64,000 nt of DNA from Curtobacterium sp. VKM Ac-2922 (GCF_022815645.1 NZ_JALGRO010000010.1:1-64000); one strand, 5' to 3'. Shown: positions 1 through 7,967, counted from the first letter of the stretch. Program-made: numbers and translations. The notes: generated by a model from the sequence alone, not told the origin.

Positions 1-90
1 AACACCCGGAGCGCTCACCAGCCGCAGGTAGCTGGTTCTCCACCCTCTTGGGGGGTGTGTTCGGCGTGCTCACAGCAGAAGGACTCACTC

Positions 91-771
91 ATGCGCAAGT
101 TCACCAAGACCACGGTCTCCCTCGCCGCTGCCGGCGCGATCATCCTGGGCGGTGCCGGGTTCGGCATCTCCGCCGCGAACGCTGCGACCCCCACGGTCCA
201 CACCGTCGCGTCGTCCTCGTCGAAGATCCCCGCCCCCGTCGCCTCGGTCCCGAACGTGCTCGGTGGGAACACCTCCGTCGCCCTCGACAAGGGCTTCACC
301 GACGCCCTCACCAGCCTGAAGCTGACCCCGGGTGTCTCCGGCACCGCGAAGCTCGAGAACGGCGCCGTGTCGTTCCCGATCACCGCCGGCTCCGTCACGT
401 ACTGGTCGCCGGATGGGTCGTACCGTCCCTACGTGCAGGGTCTGCTGAACCACAACGGTTCCGGCCTGACGCTGAAGGCCGGCGACACCACGGTGACGCT
501 GGAGAACTTCGTGGTGAACCCGGGCTCGTCCAAGCTCTCCGGTGACGTCCTGGTCAACGGCCAGGTCGCCGCGTCGAACGCGTACCTGTTCTCCCTGCAC
601 GGTGGCACCCTGAAGCCGCTGCAGCTCGAGGGCGACAACGCGATCCTGACCGGCACCACCGTCCACGTCTCCGACGACGCCGCGAAGCTGCTCAACAGCA
701 CCTTCAAGACCGACGCCGTCAAGGGCGGCCTGCTCGTCGGCACCGCCACCATCACCGCACAGATCAAGTAA
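91..771 (+). CDS. Secreted protein of unknown function
   Basis: This 226-residue protein is exported. Its N-terminus reads MRKFTKTT, followed by a hydrophobic stretch and a probable signal-peptidase site near residue 30 (ANA/ATP). I chose the ATG at 91 because AGAAGGA lies about 7 nt upstream; the frame is open further upstream but without signal-peptide character. The mature part is rich in Gly, Thr, Ser and Val and looks all-beta, with no cysteine pair, catalytic motif or cell-wall sorting signal that I can see. It resembles uncharacterised single-domain secreted proteins of actinobacteria. A perfect hairpin terminator follows directly, so it is probably monocistronic. Export is well supported; function is unknown. 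Confidence 0.85.
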   Translation: MRKFTKTTVSLAAAGAIILGGAGFGISAANAATPTVHTVASSSSKIPAPVASVPNVLGGNTSVALDKGFTDALTSLKLTPGVSGTAKLENGAVSFPITAGSVTYWSPDGSYRPYVQGLLNHNGSGLTLKAGDTTVTLENFVVNPGSSKLSGDVLVNGQVAASNAYLFSLHGGTLKPLQLEGDNAILTGTTVHVSDDAAKLLNSTFKTDAVKGGLLVGTATITAQIK

Positions 772-786
772 CACCCCGCACCACCA

Positions 787-824
787 GAACGGCCGGTCCC
801 CACCACCCCGGGGACCGGCCGTTC
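787..824 (+). terminator. Intrinsic hairpin terminator
   Basis: A perfect 15-bp inverted repeat (arms 787-801 and 810-824) with an 8-nt loop sits 15 nt after the stop of the secreted-protein gene. There is no T-run, as is usual in high-GC actinobacteria. It probably also serves the convergent minus-strand operon. Confidence 0.8.
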
Positions 825-835
825 TCGCATGTCAC

Positions 836-898
836 GCGTGCGACTGCGCGTTCGTCCTTGCGTGCGACTCCGCGACTGTCCTTGCGTCCGACTACGCG
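836..898. repeat. Three copies of a 15-mer at 24-bp spacing
   Basis: GCGTGCGACTGCGCG (836-850) recurs with one or two changes at 860-874 and 884-898, an exact 24-bp period. The last copy contains the stop codon of the minus-strand oxidoreductase, so the array extends a gene 3' end. Confidence 0.6.
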
Positions 899-2007
899 TC
901 GATGCCGGCGGTCAGCACCGCGGCCGAGGGGTCGAAGTCCTCGGGCAGCGGTGGGATCGACTCGACGGTGGACGTGATGTCGACGGCCGACCCGTTGGCG
1001 GCAGCGTCGCGGATGCCGAGCAGCACGTCGAGGACGTGCAGCGCGGTGGCACCCGAGGCGCGTTCCGGACGCCCCTCGGCGATGGCGCGGGCGAGCTCGA
1101 CGACACCGGTGCCGCGGCCCCAGGTCGACCCGACGGCGGCGATCGTCTCCGGCTCGTCCTGGCCGTAGCGCCACAGCGTCGAGTCGCCCTCGAACGTGTT
1201 CGGGTCGGGCAGCGAGATCGTGCCGAGCGTGCCGTTGATCTCGACGAAGCCCATGCGGGGCAGTGCGTGCTGGAACGAGAACGTCGACTGGGCGGACTGC
1301 CCGCCGGCGAACTCGATGAGCGCGGCGTGGTGGGTCGGGACCTCGACCGGGAACGTCTCGCCGGCGCGGTCACCGGACGCGATGGTCCGGCGGTCGAACG
1401 ACTTCGACGACACGGCCTGCACGCGGGTGGCTGCACCGAGGGCGTGCACGAGCGTGGTCACGTAGTACGGACCCATGTCGAACAGCGGCCCTGCACCGGT
1501 CGCGAACAGGAAGTCCGGGTTCGGGTGCCACGCCTCGGGTCCGGGCACGTGGAACATCGTCGTCGCGGTGAGCGGCTCGCCGATGTCACCGCGAGCGATC
1601 GCGCGCAGGGCCGTCTGGATGCCGGCACCGAGCACCGTGTCGGGTGCCGTCGCGACGCGCAGCCCCTTCGCCGCCGCCGACGCGAGCACCGCGGCAGCGG
1701 AGTCGTGGTCGGTGGCGATCGGCTTCTCGCTCCACACGTGCTTGCCGGCGTCGATGATCTGCTGGTCGACCTCGGCGTGCGCGGCCGGGATCGTCAGGTT
1801 GATCACGATCTGCACCTCGTCACGCGCCAGCAGTTCGTCGACCGACCCGCTGTTCGGCACGCCGTACTCCGCCGCCTGGGCCGCAGCACGGTCGAGCAGC
1901 ACGTCGGCCACGAAACGGACCTCGACGTCGGCGAACTGCGTCAGGTTGGTCAGGTACTGCGTGGAGATGTTGCCGGCACCGATGATGCCGATCCCGACGC
2001 GACTCAC
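892..2007 (-). CDS. Gfo/Idh/MocA family NAD(P)-dependent oxidoreductase
   Basis: This 371-residue cytoplasmic oxidoreductase probably oxidises a sugar or cyclitol hydroxyl using NAD(P). The N-terminal Rossmann fold starts with GIGIIGAGNIS (about residues 5-15), and the family's EKPIA motif with the catalytic lysine follows near residue 95. The C-terminal half is the usual alpha/beta substrate and dimerisation domain. Length is normal for the family. Its start overlaps the stop of the upstream TIM-barrel isomerase by 4 bp, so the two are translationally coupled and likely act in sequence on one substrate. The divergent MFS transporter probably imports it. Substrate cannot be read from sequence; inositol-like or keto-sugar chemistry is typical for such pairs. 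Confidence 0.88.
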   Translation of the reverse strand: MSRVGIGIIGAGNISTQYLTNLTQFADVEVRFVADVLLDRAAAQAAEYGVPNSGSVDELLARDEVQIVINLTIPAAHAEVDQQIIDAGKHVWSEKPIATDHDSAAAVLASAAAKGLRVATAPDTVLGAGIQTALRAIARGDIGEPLTATTMFHVPGPEAWHPNPDFLFATGAGPLFDMGPYYVTTLVHALGAATRVQAVSSKSFDRRTIASGDRAGETFPVEVPTHHAALIEFAGGQSAQSTFSFQHALPRMGFVEINGTLGTISLPDPNTFEGDSTLWRYGQDEPETIAAVGSTWGRGTGVVELARAIAEGRPERASGATALHVLDVLLGIRDAAANGSAVDITSTVESIPPLPEDFDPSAAVLTAGIDA

Positions 2008-2819
2008 GCGGCGGTCCCGGCGGTGTCGTTGGCCCGCAGCCAGGTGAGGGACTCGGTGATGCCCTCGAAGACGTCGCCGGAGTACGCGTCGAACTCGACG
2101 ACACGGATCGCCCGCGGCGCGGCGGCGAGGATGGCGGCCACGTCGACGTCGCCCTGGCCGGCCGGCGTCTGGTTCTCGAACGCACGCTGCAGCGCCTCGG
2201 GGACGATGAGGGCACTCTCGGACGAGGGCAGCGCGGTGCGGATGTCACCGTCGACCTTGCCGTCCTTGACGTGGATCGCGACGACGCGGTCGCCCAGGGC
2301 CTTCAGGACGGCCGGGGCGTCCGCGCCGCCGACGGTCGCCCAGAAGGTGTCGAGCTCGAGGACGGTCTCCGGGCTGATCTGCGAGACGAAGTGGTCGTAG
2401 ACCGTGCGGCCGTCGACCTTGTTCGTGAACTCCCACTGGTGGTTGTGGTAGCCGAACTGCAGGCCACGGGCGGTGGCCTCGGCGGTGAGCTCGTTGACGC
2501 GCTCGGCGATCTTCGCGACGTCGTCGGCGGTCTGCCAGCGGTCGGTCGGGATGAACGGGTCGATGACCGTGCGGATGCCGAGGCGCTCCGCGGCGTCCCA
2601 GATCGGCGCGGTGTCGGTGGCGTCGATGACGGCCACGTGGCCGGACGGAGCCTTCAGGCCGGTGGCGGCGAACGCGCGCTCGAGGTCGGCGGCGCGCTCG
2701 ACGAACGCGTACGGCTCGACGTTCTCGTAGCCGATCTCGGCGACACGGGCGATGGCCGCGTCGAGGTCGGCGGCGATCGCGTCGCGCAGTGAGTACAGCT
2801 GCACAGAGGTGGTGGGCAT
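2004..2819 (-). CDS. Sugar phosphate isomerase/epimerase, AP-endonuclease-2-like TIM barrel
   Basis: This 271-residue protein is of the xylose-isomerase-like TIM-barrel fold (AP_endonuc_2 family). It starts with a characteristic QLYSLRD strand and carries the metal-site signatures FGYHNH (about residue 155) and, later, VLELDTFW and AIHVKDGK. Such proteins isomerise, epimerise or dehydrate sugars and cyclitols with a divalent metal. An SD-like GGAG lies about 8 nt before the ATG. It is the first gene of a two-gene operon with the Gfo/Idh/MocA oxidoreductase. Its promoter region is shared with the divergent MFS transporter and holds two palindromic candidate operators. The family is secure; the substrate is unknown. 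Confidence 0.87.
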   Translation of the reverse strand: MPTTSVQLYSLRDAIAADLDAAIARVAEIGYENVEPYAFVERAADLERAFAATGLKAPSGHVAVIDATDTAPIWDAAERLGIRTVIDPFIPTDRWQTADDVAKIAERVNELTAEATARGLQFGYHNHQWEFTNKVDGRTVYDHFVSQISPETVLELDTFWATVGGADAPAVLKALGDRVVAIHVKDGKVDGDIRTALPSSESALIVPEALQRAFENQTPAGQGDVDVAAILAAAPRAIRVVEFDAYSGDVFEGITESLTWLRANDTAGTAA

Positions 2820-2905
2820 TGCAGAGGCTCCTTCGGTCCTGACTGGGTGTCGCGGCCCGTCGAGGAGCGATGCTCCACGGCGAGATCGAGGACGACGCTA
2901 CACGG

Positions 2906-2928
2906 AAAACCACCCGGTGTGTAGTTTT
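2906..2928. promoter_or_regulatory. Candidate operator palindrome 1
   Basis: A 23-bp imperfect palindrome has arms AAAAC and GTTTT and internal matching AC/GT pairs. It has the same length and outer arms as the palindrome at 2991-3013. It lies about 85 bp before the minus-strand isomerase start, where a repressor would cover that promoter. Confidence 0.5.
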
Positions 2929-2990
2929 TGACGCCCGAAGTTCGACGACGTGTGTCGCGGAACGTGGATCCGATGTAGGCTCACGCAGGT

Positions 2991-3013
2991 AAAACCTTGC
3001 ACAGCATGGTTTT
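2991..3013. promoter_or_regulatory. Candidate operator palindrome 2
   Basis: This 23-bp palindrome has the pattern AAAACCnTGCnnnGCAnGGTTTT, with 18 of 23 positions symmetric. It ends 20 bp before the MFS transporter ATG and would overlap its promoter or leader. The form suits a dimeric LacI- or ROK-type regulator. No candidate regulator gene is adjacent. Confidence 0.6.
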
Positions 3014-3033
3014 CATCGACTCAAGGAGGCGTC

Positions 3034-4335
3034 ATGAGCACACCTGAACCCGCGGAGACCCCGACCCTGGTGCACCCGGAAGCGGGCATCACCCAGCCGG
3101 TCAGCACGCTGAAGGTGGGGATCGGCTACCAGGTCGCCCTGTTCCTCGGGCAGTTCGGCCTGTTCGTGGCCCTCATGGCGCCGGTGTACGTGAGCATGCA
3201 GCTCAAGGCGCAGGCCCTGGTCGGGGACGACGCCGCGAACGTCATCGGCACGGTGCTGCCGATCGGTGCGTTCGGTGCGCTCATCATGAACCCGCTGGCC
3301 GGCGCCCTGTCCGACCGCACGCGAACCCGCTGGGGACGGCGTCGCCCGTGGATGCTGACCGGCGTGGTCGTCTTCGCGATCGCCCTGGCGTGGATCGCGT
3401 TCGCGCCGGACACCCTCCAGCTGACCCTCGGGTGGCTGCTCGCCCAGCTGGCCGCCAACACCGTGCTCTCCACGCTGACCGCGAGCTTCGCCGACAACGT
3501 CCCCGAGTTCCAGCGCGGCAAGTCGTCGAGCATCATCGCCCTCGCGCAGAACATCGCCGTGCTCGCCGGAACCTACCTGTCGGTGTTCTTCGTCGCGAAC
3601 CTGCCCGTGCTGTTCATCGCACCCGGCATCCTGGCCATCGTCCTGGTCGTCGTCTACGCCCTGGTGGCCCGCGACGAACTGCCGAGCTACCCGCTCAAGA
3701 AGTTCACGTTCCTGAACCTCGTCGCCTCGTTCTGGACGAACCCGATCAAGAACCCGGACTTCGCGTTCGCGTGGTGGTCGCGCTTCCTGATCATCTTCGC
3801 GACGTTCATGTTCACGACGTACCGCCTGCTCTACATGCAGGAGCACATCGGGATCGCCGATGCGGGTGACGCCACCGCGGCCGTCGCGTTCGGCGTGCTG
3901 CTCTACACGATCGCGCTGCTGGTCAGCGCGGCGATCTCCGGCTGGCTGTCGGACCGCCTGGGGCGCCGCAAGGTCTTCGTCGCCGGCTCGACCGCGCTGT
4001 TCGCCGTCGGCCTGGTCGTCCTGGCCCACGCCGACACCGTGAACGGGTTCTACGTCGCCGAGGTCATCATGGGCTTCGCCTACGGCATCTACTCGGCGAT
4101 CGACACGGCGCTGGTCGTCGACGTCCTGCCCAACGCCGACCGTCCGGGCAAGGACCTCGGCGTCATCAACATCGCGAACGCGCTGCCGCAGTCCCTGGCG
4201 CCCGCCGCGGCACTGTTCTTCCTGAAGATCGGATCGGACGGCACCGCCGACAACTACCAGCTCATGTGCTGGGCGGCCGGAGCCGTCGCGATCGTGGGCG
4301 CCCTCGTGGTGTTGCCGATCAAGCGCGTGCGCTGA
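3034..4335 (+). CDS. MFS transporter, probable sugar uptake
   Basis: This 433-residue inner-membrane carrier has about 12 hydrophobic segments. The loop after the second or third segment carries SDRTRTRWGRRRPW, a motif typical of MFS and GPH-type sugar carriers, and a second SDRLGRRK copy marks the other half. The ATG at 3034 follows a strong AAGGAGG at 3023-3029. The gene is divergent from the oxidoreductase/isomerase pair and shares two look-alike palindromes with it. I infer that it imports the substrate those enzymes process. A long palindromic element follows the stop and may end transcription. Confidence 0.87.
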   Translation: MSTPEPAETPTLVHPEAGITQPVSTLKVGIGYQVALFLGQFGLFVALMAPVYVSMQLKAQALVGDDAANVIGTVLPIGAFGALIMNPLAGALSDRTRTRWGRRRPWMLTGVVVFAIALAWIAFAPDTLQLTLGWLLAQLAANTVLSTLTASFADNVPEFQRGKSSSIIALAQNIAVLAGTYLSVFFVANLPVLFIAPGILAIVLVVVYALVARDELPSYPLKKFTFLNLVASFWTNPIKNPDFAFAWWSRFLIIFATFMFTTYRLLYMQEHIGIADAGDATAAVAFGVLLYTIALLVSAAISGWLSDRLGRRKVFVAGSTALFAVGLVVLAHADTVNGFYVAEVIMGFAYGIYSAIDTALVVDVLPNADRPGKDLGVINIANALPQSLAPAAALFFLKIGSDGTADNYQLMCWAAGAVAIVGALVVLPIKRVR

Positions 4336-4381
4336 GCTCGCGGCCGCGAGGTCACCCCACCCGGCCGGCCGGTCTCGCTGC

Positions 4382-4447
4382 TCCGCACCCCCTCGCCGAC
4401 ATCGCGCCCCGTCTCCACGGGGCGCGATGTCGGTCACGGGGTGCGGA
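4382..4447. repeat. Nested palindromic element, copy 1
   Basis: This 66-bp double palindrome has outer arms 4382-4391 and 4438-4447 (10 bp, perfect) and inner arms 4396-4411 and 4418-4433 (16 bp, perfect) around a 6-nt loop. The inner core GACATCGCGCCCCG is identical in a second element at 51772-51835. It lies downstream of the MFS gene and could be a terminator, a REP-like element, or both. Confidence 0.8.
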
Positions 4448-4542
4448 CCGGACCCGACCGGACCCGGCCGAGCCGGCACCGGCCCACCGGACCCGCACCG
4501 CGCCGGCACCGGCGCGCCGGGCTCGCACCGAGCCTCCCGGGC

Positions 4543-4548
4543 TAGCGT
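4543..4548 (+). promoter_or_regulatory. -10 box of a probable leaderless mRNA
   Basis: TAGCGT ends 6 nt before the GTG of the esterase gene, with no SD sequence. Transcription would start at or next to the start codon. Confidence 0.55.
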
Positions 4549-4554
4549 GGCCGG

Positions 4555-6267
4555 GTGCTCGACGACGCGACCCCGACCTTCGACAGCCCAGCCGGCCGGA
4601 TCCGCGGGATCCGCGACGGCGCCGTGATCCGGGTGCTCGGCGTGCCCTACGCGCGGGCGGACCGGTTCCGCCCGCCGCAGCCGGTGCCGCCGTTCCCCGA
4701 CGTGTTCGACGCCCACGTCCCCGCCCCGGTCGCCCCGCAGCCGAGCGTCGACGTGATCGACCAGCTCCTGCACGTCGTCGACGCCGCGGTCGACGAACAC
4801 TGCCAGGCGCTCTCGATCACGATCCCGGCAGACGCCCGCGCCGACGAGCGCCTGCCCGTGATGGTCTACGTGCACGGCGGCTCGTACGTGATCGGCGGCG
4901 GGGACCTGCCGATCAACGACCCGTACGACCTGGTCACCGAGCAGCGCGTGGTCGTCGTGACGGTGACGTACCGGCTGGGCGTGCTCGGGTTCCTGGGCGA
5001 CGGCGTGCGGGTGCCGGCGAACCTCGGACTGCTCGACCTGATCGAGGCGTTCCGGTGGGTCCGCGCGAACATCGCCTCGTTCGGCGGTGACCCGGACACG
5101 GTCACCGCGTTCGGGCAGTCCGCCGGCGCCGACGCCATCGCGAACCTGATGATCAGTGACGGCGTCGAGGGACTGTTCCGTCGGGCGGTGATCCAGAGCG
5201 CGCCGCTCGGGCTGTCGCGCGGTCGGTCCCGGATGAATGCGGCGATGCTGCGGGCAGTGGGTGAACTCTCCGACGACACTCCCGTGCCGGAACTGCTCGC
5301 GCGACAGGCACTCGGTACCAAGGCCGCCGCGCCGTACGGGCTCCGCGCGGGGATGCCGTACGGCCCGCAGTACGGCCACGCACCGCTGCCGGCCGAACGC
5401 GACCGCGAGGACGCCTGGCGCCGAGTGGCTGCGCAGTACGACGTGCTGATCGGCTCCGGGTCGGACGAGGCCGGCATGTACGTGCCCGTGACTCCGGTGC
5501 TCAAGCGCATCGTCCACGACCGCCTGGTCCGGTCCCTCGTGCGCTGGTGGGTCGTCCGCCCGCTGACCGCCGTGATCTACGGCCGCGACGCCCGGGCCTT
5601 CGCGGAACGGCACCGGCAGGCCGGCGGGACCGCGATCGTCTACCGGCTGCTCCGCGGTGCGACCGTCGAGCCGACCGGGGCGGTGCACATGAGCGACCTG
5701 CCACTGCTGCTCGGTCGCAGGGACGCCTGGGCCGGCAGCCGGTTCGTGCCGGAGCGGGACTGGCCCGAGGTCGAGCGCCGCGGCCCGCGGATCCGGGCGA
5801 TCTGGGCGGAGTTCGCGCGGACGGGTCGGGTCACGGCAGCCGACGACGAGACGCTGACGTTCGACCGGGCCTCCAGGGCGTCGCCACCACCCGTCCGGCG
5901 CGATCCCCCGAACGGGCGGTCGCGTGCCGCGAGCCCAGACAGGAGAATCGACGCATGTCAGCGACCGAGGTCGACCTCCGCGACCGCATCGTGTCGGCGG
6001 GGATCTTCGCGTACCGTGCCGCCGACTTCCACCAGGTCACCGTCGGGGCCGTCGCCCAGCACGCCGACGTCACGGTCGAGGAGTTCCACCGCGCCTACCC
6101 GGTGTGGGAGCTCTTCATCATCGCCGTCATCGACCGCTGGTCCACCGCGCAGCAGACGGCCTTCCGGCAGATCGCGGAACAGGACGGCGCGGTCGCCCAC
6201 GTCCGCGCCCGGCTCGAGACCGGCCTGGCCGACCCCGCGCTCGTCCGTCTGCGCCTGGCGCTGCTGA
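4555..6267 (+). CDS. Type-B carboxylesterase, with abnormal read-through tail
   Basis: This is a serine hydrolase of the carboxylesterase/lipase family (alpha/beta fold). The oxyanion HGG motif is in YVHGGSYV (about residue 105), the nucleophile elbow is GQSAGA (about residue 188), and a late His candidate is in AVHMSD. It starts at a GTG with a leaderless-type promoter. Homology-like sequence ends at about 5890-5920 (LTFDRASR, then RRDPP). The frame has no stop there and stays open to 6267, 313 bp into the TetR gene in another frame, with a Ser/Arg/Pro-rich tail typical of GC-rich out-of-frame translation. Either the protein truly has this tail, or a frameshift or sequencing error near 5870-5950 has removed the natural stop. 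The enzyme call is firm; the end is not. Confidence 0.75.
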   Translation: MLDDATPTFDSPAGRIRGIRDGAVIRVLGVPYARADRFRPPQPVPPFPDVFDAHVPAPVAPQPSVDVIDQLLHVVDAAVDEHCQALSITIPADARADERLPVMVYVHGGSYVIGGGDLPINDPYDLVTEQRVVVVTVTYRLGVLGFLGDGVRVPANLGLLDLIEAFRWVRANIASFGGDPDTVTAFGQSAGADAIANLMISDGVEGLFRRAVIQSAPLGLSRGRSRMNAAMLRAVGELSDDTPVPELLARQALGTKAAAPYGLRAGMPYGPQYGHAPLPAERDREDAWRRVAAQYDVLIGSGSDEAGMYVPVTPVLKRIVHDRLVRSLVRWWVVRPLTAVIYGRDARAFAERHRQAGGTAIVYRLLRGATVEPTGAVHMSDLPLLLGRRDAWAGSRFVPERDWPEVERRGPRIRAIWAEFARTGRVTAADDETLTFDRASRASPPPVRRDPPNGRSRAASPDRRIDACQRPRSTSATASCRRGSSRTVPPTSTRSPSGPSPSTPTSRSRSSTAPTRCGSSSSSPSSTAGPPRSRRPSGRSRNRTARSPTSAPGSRPAWPTPRSSVCAWRC

Positions 6268-6560
6268 GCGCGGCGTCGAACCCCGGCCACGCGGCGGCAG
6301 GGTGGTTCCGTCGCCAGTACGCCCTGACCTACGAGGACCTCACCCTCGCACTCGTCCGTGACGTCGTGCGCGGGCGGGAGAGCCGAGGGGTGTCCCCGCG
6401 GATCGCGGCCGAGCAGCTCCTGGCGCTGTACGAGGGCCTGCAGATGCAGTCGCTGCTCCGCGACGACGCCGACGTGCTGCCGGGCTTCGACCGTGCCGTC
6501 GCCCGGATGCGGGTCGGCTGGCGCTCGGCGCTGACGGACGAGTACACCGCGCTGCGCTGA
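5955..6560 (+). CDS. TetR/AcrR family transcriptional regulator
   Basis: This 201-residue regulator has an N-terminal helix-turn-helix at about residues 9-50 (IVSAGIFAY, then VTVGAVAQHADVTVEEF). A helical ligand or dimer domain with WFRRQYALTYED-type sequence follows. The ATG at 5955 has AGGAG 9 nt upstream. The gene follows the esterase in the same direction, and the esterase frame runs into it, which is abnormal. It probably regulates the esterase or itself; no operator palindrome was clear. Its last codons form the first unit of a 26-bp tandem repeat. Confidence 0.85.
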   Translation: MSATEVDLRDRIVSAGIFAYRAADFHQVTVGAVAQHADVTVEEFHRAYPVWELFIIAVIDRWSTAQQTAFRQIAEQDGAVAHVRARLETGLADPALVRLRLALLSAASNPGHAAAGWFRRQYALTYEDLTLALVRDVVRGRESRGVSPRIAAEQLLALYEGLQMQSLLRDDADVLPGFDRAVARMRVGWRSALTDEYTALR

Positions 6561-6615
6561 CCGGCGAGGACAGCGCGCTGCGCCGACGGGCGAGGAAACC
6601 GCGCTGCGCCGACGG
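6548..6615. repeat. 26-bp tandem repeat at the TetR gene end
   Basis: The word CGCGCTGCG recurs at 6548, 6574 and 6600, an exact 26-bp period, with flanking bases largely shared (CGACGGGCGAGGA-like). The first unit contains the TetR stop codon. It looks like a short tandem duplication of the 3' end of the gene. Confidence 0.65.
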
Positions 6616-6653
6616 ACACCTCTGTCCGTGCCCACGACCGTCTGCGCGTTCGG

Positions 6654-7967
6654 TCACCGGCCGATGAGGTCGAAGGGGCGGACCCCGGCGTCGACCGTCG
6701 CCAGGTAGCCGCCGTCCGACATGGCCGAGCCTGCCGACAGGTGCGCGACCACCGTCGCCGCGTGACCCTGGACACGGACCACGGTGACGGTCGTGTCCCC
6801 GGCTCTGCTGAGGAAGAGCCTGGTGCCGTCCGCCGAGGCGGCGAGGAACCGTGCTCCCGTGGTCGGCGTCCGTGCCCGGTCGACCGCGATCCGGGTGACG
6901 TGCCCGGTGAACGACCCGTCCGCGGCGCGGTCCACGACGTCCAGCGTGTCAGTACCCTGCGCACTGGTCACCACGGCGGCGGCCCACGTCGCAGTCACCA
7001 CGGACCGCGTGACCGTCCCCGGTTGCAACCGCACGGTCCGCACGCCCGGGTGCACCGTCGACGACGACGTGAGCAGGGCCGGCGCCGTCGGGGAGCTCCC
7101 TGCCTGCGTGCCGACCGCTGTCGTGCCGTCCGGAGCCATCCGCGGGCGGAAGCTCTGGGCCGCAGGCACCGGGTACGGGGCGGTGGTCGCCGGCCTGAAC
7201 CCGTGCTGGTCGACCCGGACGGTCTCGATGCCGTCGTGCAGGGTCGAGCCGATCGTCGTGCCGGATGCGTCCACGATCGGTCCGTGCGGGTACTGCCCGA
7301 GCGGTGTCGAGGCGATCACCCCCGGTGCCGTGTCGCCAGCGAGGACGGACCGTGCGGAGTAGGCGTCGAACACCCCACCTGCCGTCACGACCAGCTCGAG
7401 CGGGTGGCCGACCAGGAACGTCTCCATCTCCTCGGTGCCCGGCTTGCCGGTCGTCGCCAGCTGCACCCGGTGCGTCGTGATCGACGCCGTGTGTGCCTGG
7501 TTGCGCGTCCGGTCGACGAGCGTGACCTGCTGGCGCGTCGAGTCGTCGACGTCGGACCCGACCGCGATGTAGCGCCGCGTCACGTCGGTCGAGATCCACC
7601 CGGCACGGTTCCACGGGCCGGCGACCTGGGGGATCGCGAACGACTGGACGATCCGCACGCGTCCGGACTGCGTGATCCGGAGGACGTCGAGTGCTCGTCG
7701 GGCTTCGTCGACGAAGGCGACGTGCCCGTGTCCGAGCTGGATCACCCCGGCGTGGGTGCCGAGCCGCACGCCGTCCAGGTGGTCGCGCCGGGCGCCGGTG
7801 TGTTCGTCGACGACCGAGAGCACTGCAGCAGGTGCGTCCGCGACGAGCAACCAGTCCGGTCGGTCGGTGCGCGCGGCGTGGGCGACGTCCGGCTGGGCGA
7901 GCCCGAGCGTGGTGAGCGTGCTGGTGAGGAGGACCGCGGCGGCGACCCGAACCGATGCCCGCACCAC
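6654..7967 (-). CDS. Secreted beta-propeller-like protein, AztD-like zinc chaperone candidate
   Basis: This exported protein of about 437 residues has a signal peptide (VRASVRVAAAVLL, then an AHA-like cleavage site). The mature part consists of repeated beta-rich blades such as LGHGHVAFVDE, YPHGPIVDASG and ARFLAASADGTRLFLS, with scattered His residues. Shape, length and export fit periplasmic-type zinc chaperones of the AztD kind, but this is inference. The strongest clue is context: a Zur/Fur-type box lies between it and a divergent COG0523 GTPase. The frame is open to a GTG at 8006 and an ATG at 7997, but both fall in the box. I therefore prefer the GTG at 7967, which gives a clean signal peptide. 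No aztABC transporter genes are in the window. Confidence 0.6.
   Translation of the reverse strand: MVRASVRVAAAVLLTSTLTTLGLAQPDVAHAARTDRPDWLLVADAPAAVLSVVDEHTGARRDHLDGVRLGTHAGVIQLGHGHVAFVDEARRALDVLRITQSGRVRIVQSFAIPQVAGPWNRAGWISTDVTRRYIAVGSDVDDSTRQQVTLVDRTRNQAHTASITTHRVQLATTGKPGTEEMETFLVGHPLELVVTAGGVFDAYSARSVLAGDTAPGVIASTPLGQYPHGPIVDASGTTIGSTLHDGIETVRVDQHGFRPATTAPYPVPAAQSFRPRMAPDGTTAVGTQAGSSPTAPALLTSSSTVHPGVRTVRLQPGTVTRSVVTATWAAAVVTSAQGTDTLDVVDRAADGSFTGHVTRIAVDRARTPTTGARFLAASADGTRLFLSRAGDTTVTVVRVQGHAATVVAHLSAGSAMSDGGYLATVDAGVRPFDLIGR

Noticed and set aside
2926-2942. 15-bp word TTTGACGCCCGAAGT shared with 57108-57122
   Set aside because: A few 15-bp matches are expected by chance in 64 kb of GC-rich sequence, and no palindrome or common spacing supports a site.
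3013-5688. Long minus-strand open frame opposite the MFS and esterase genes
   Set aside because: Arg/Asp/Gly/His-rich composition without any domain; it is the antisense shadow of GC-rich coding sequence on the plus strand.
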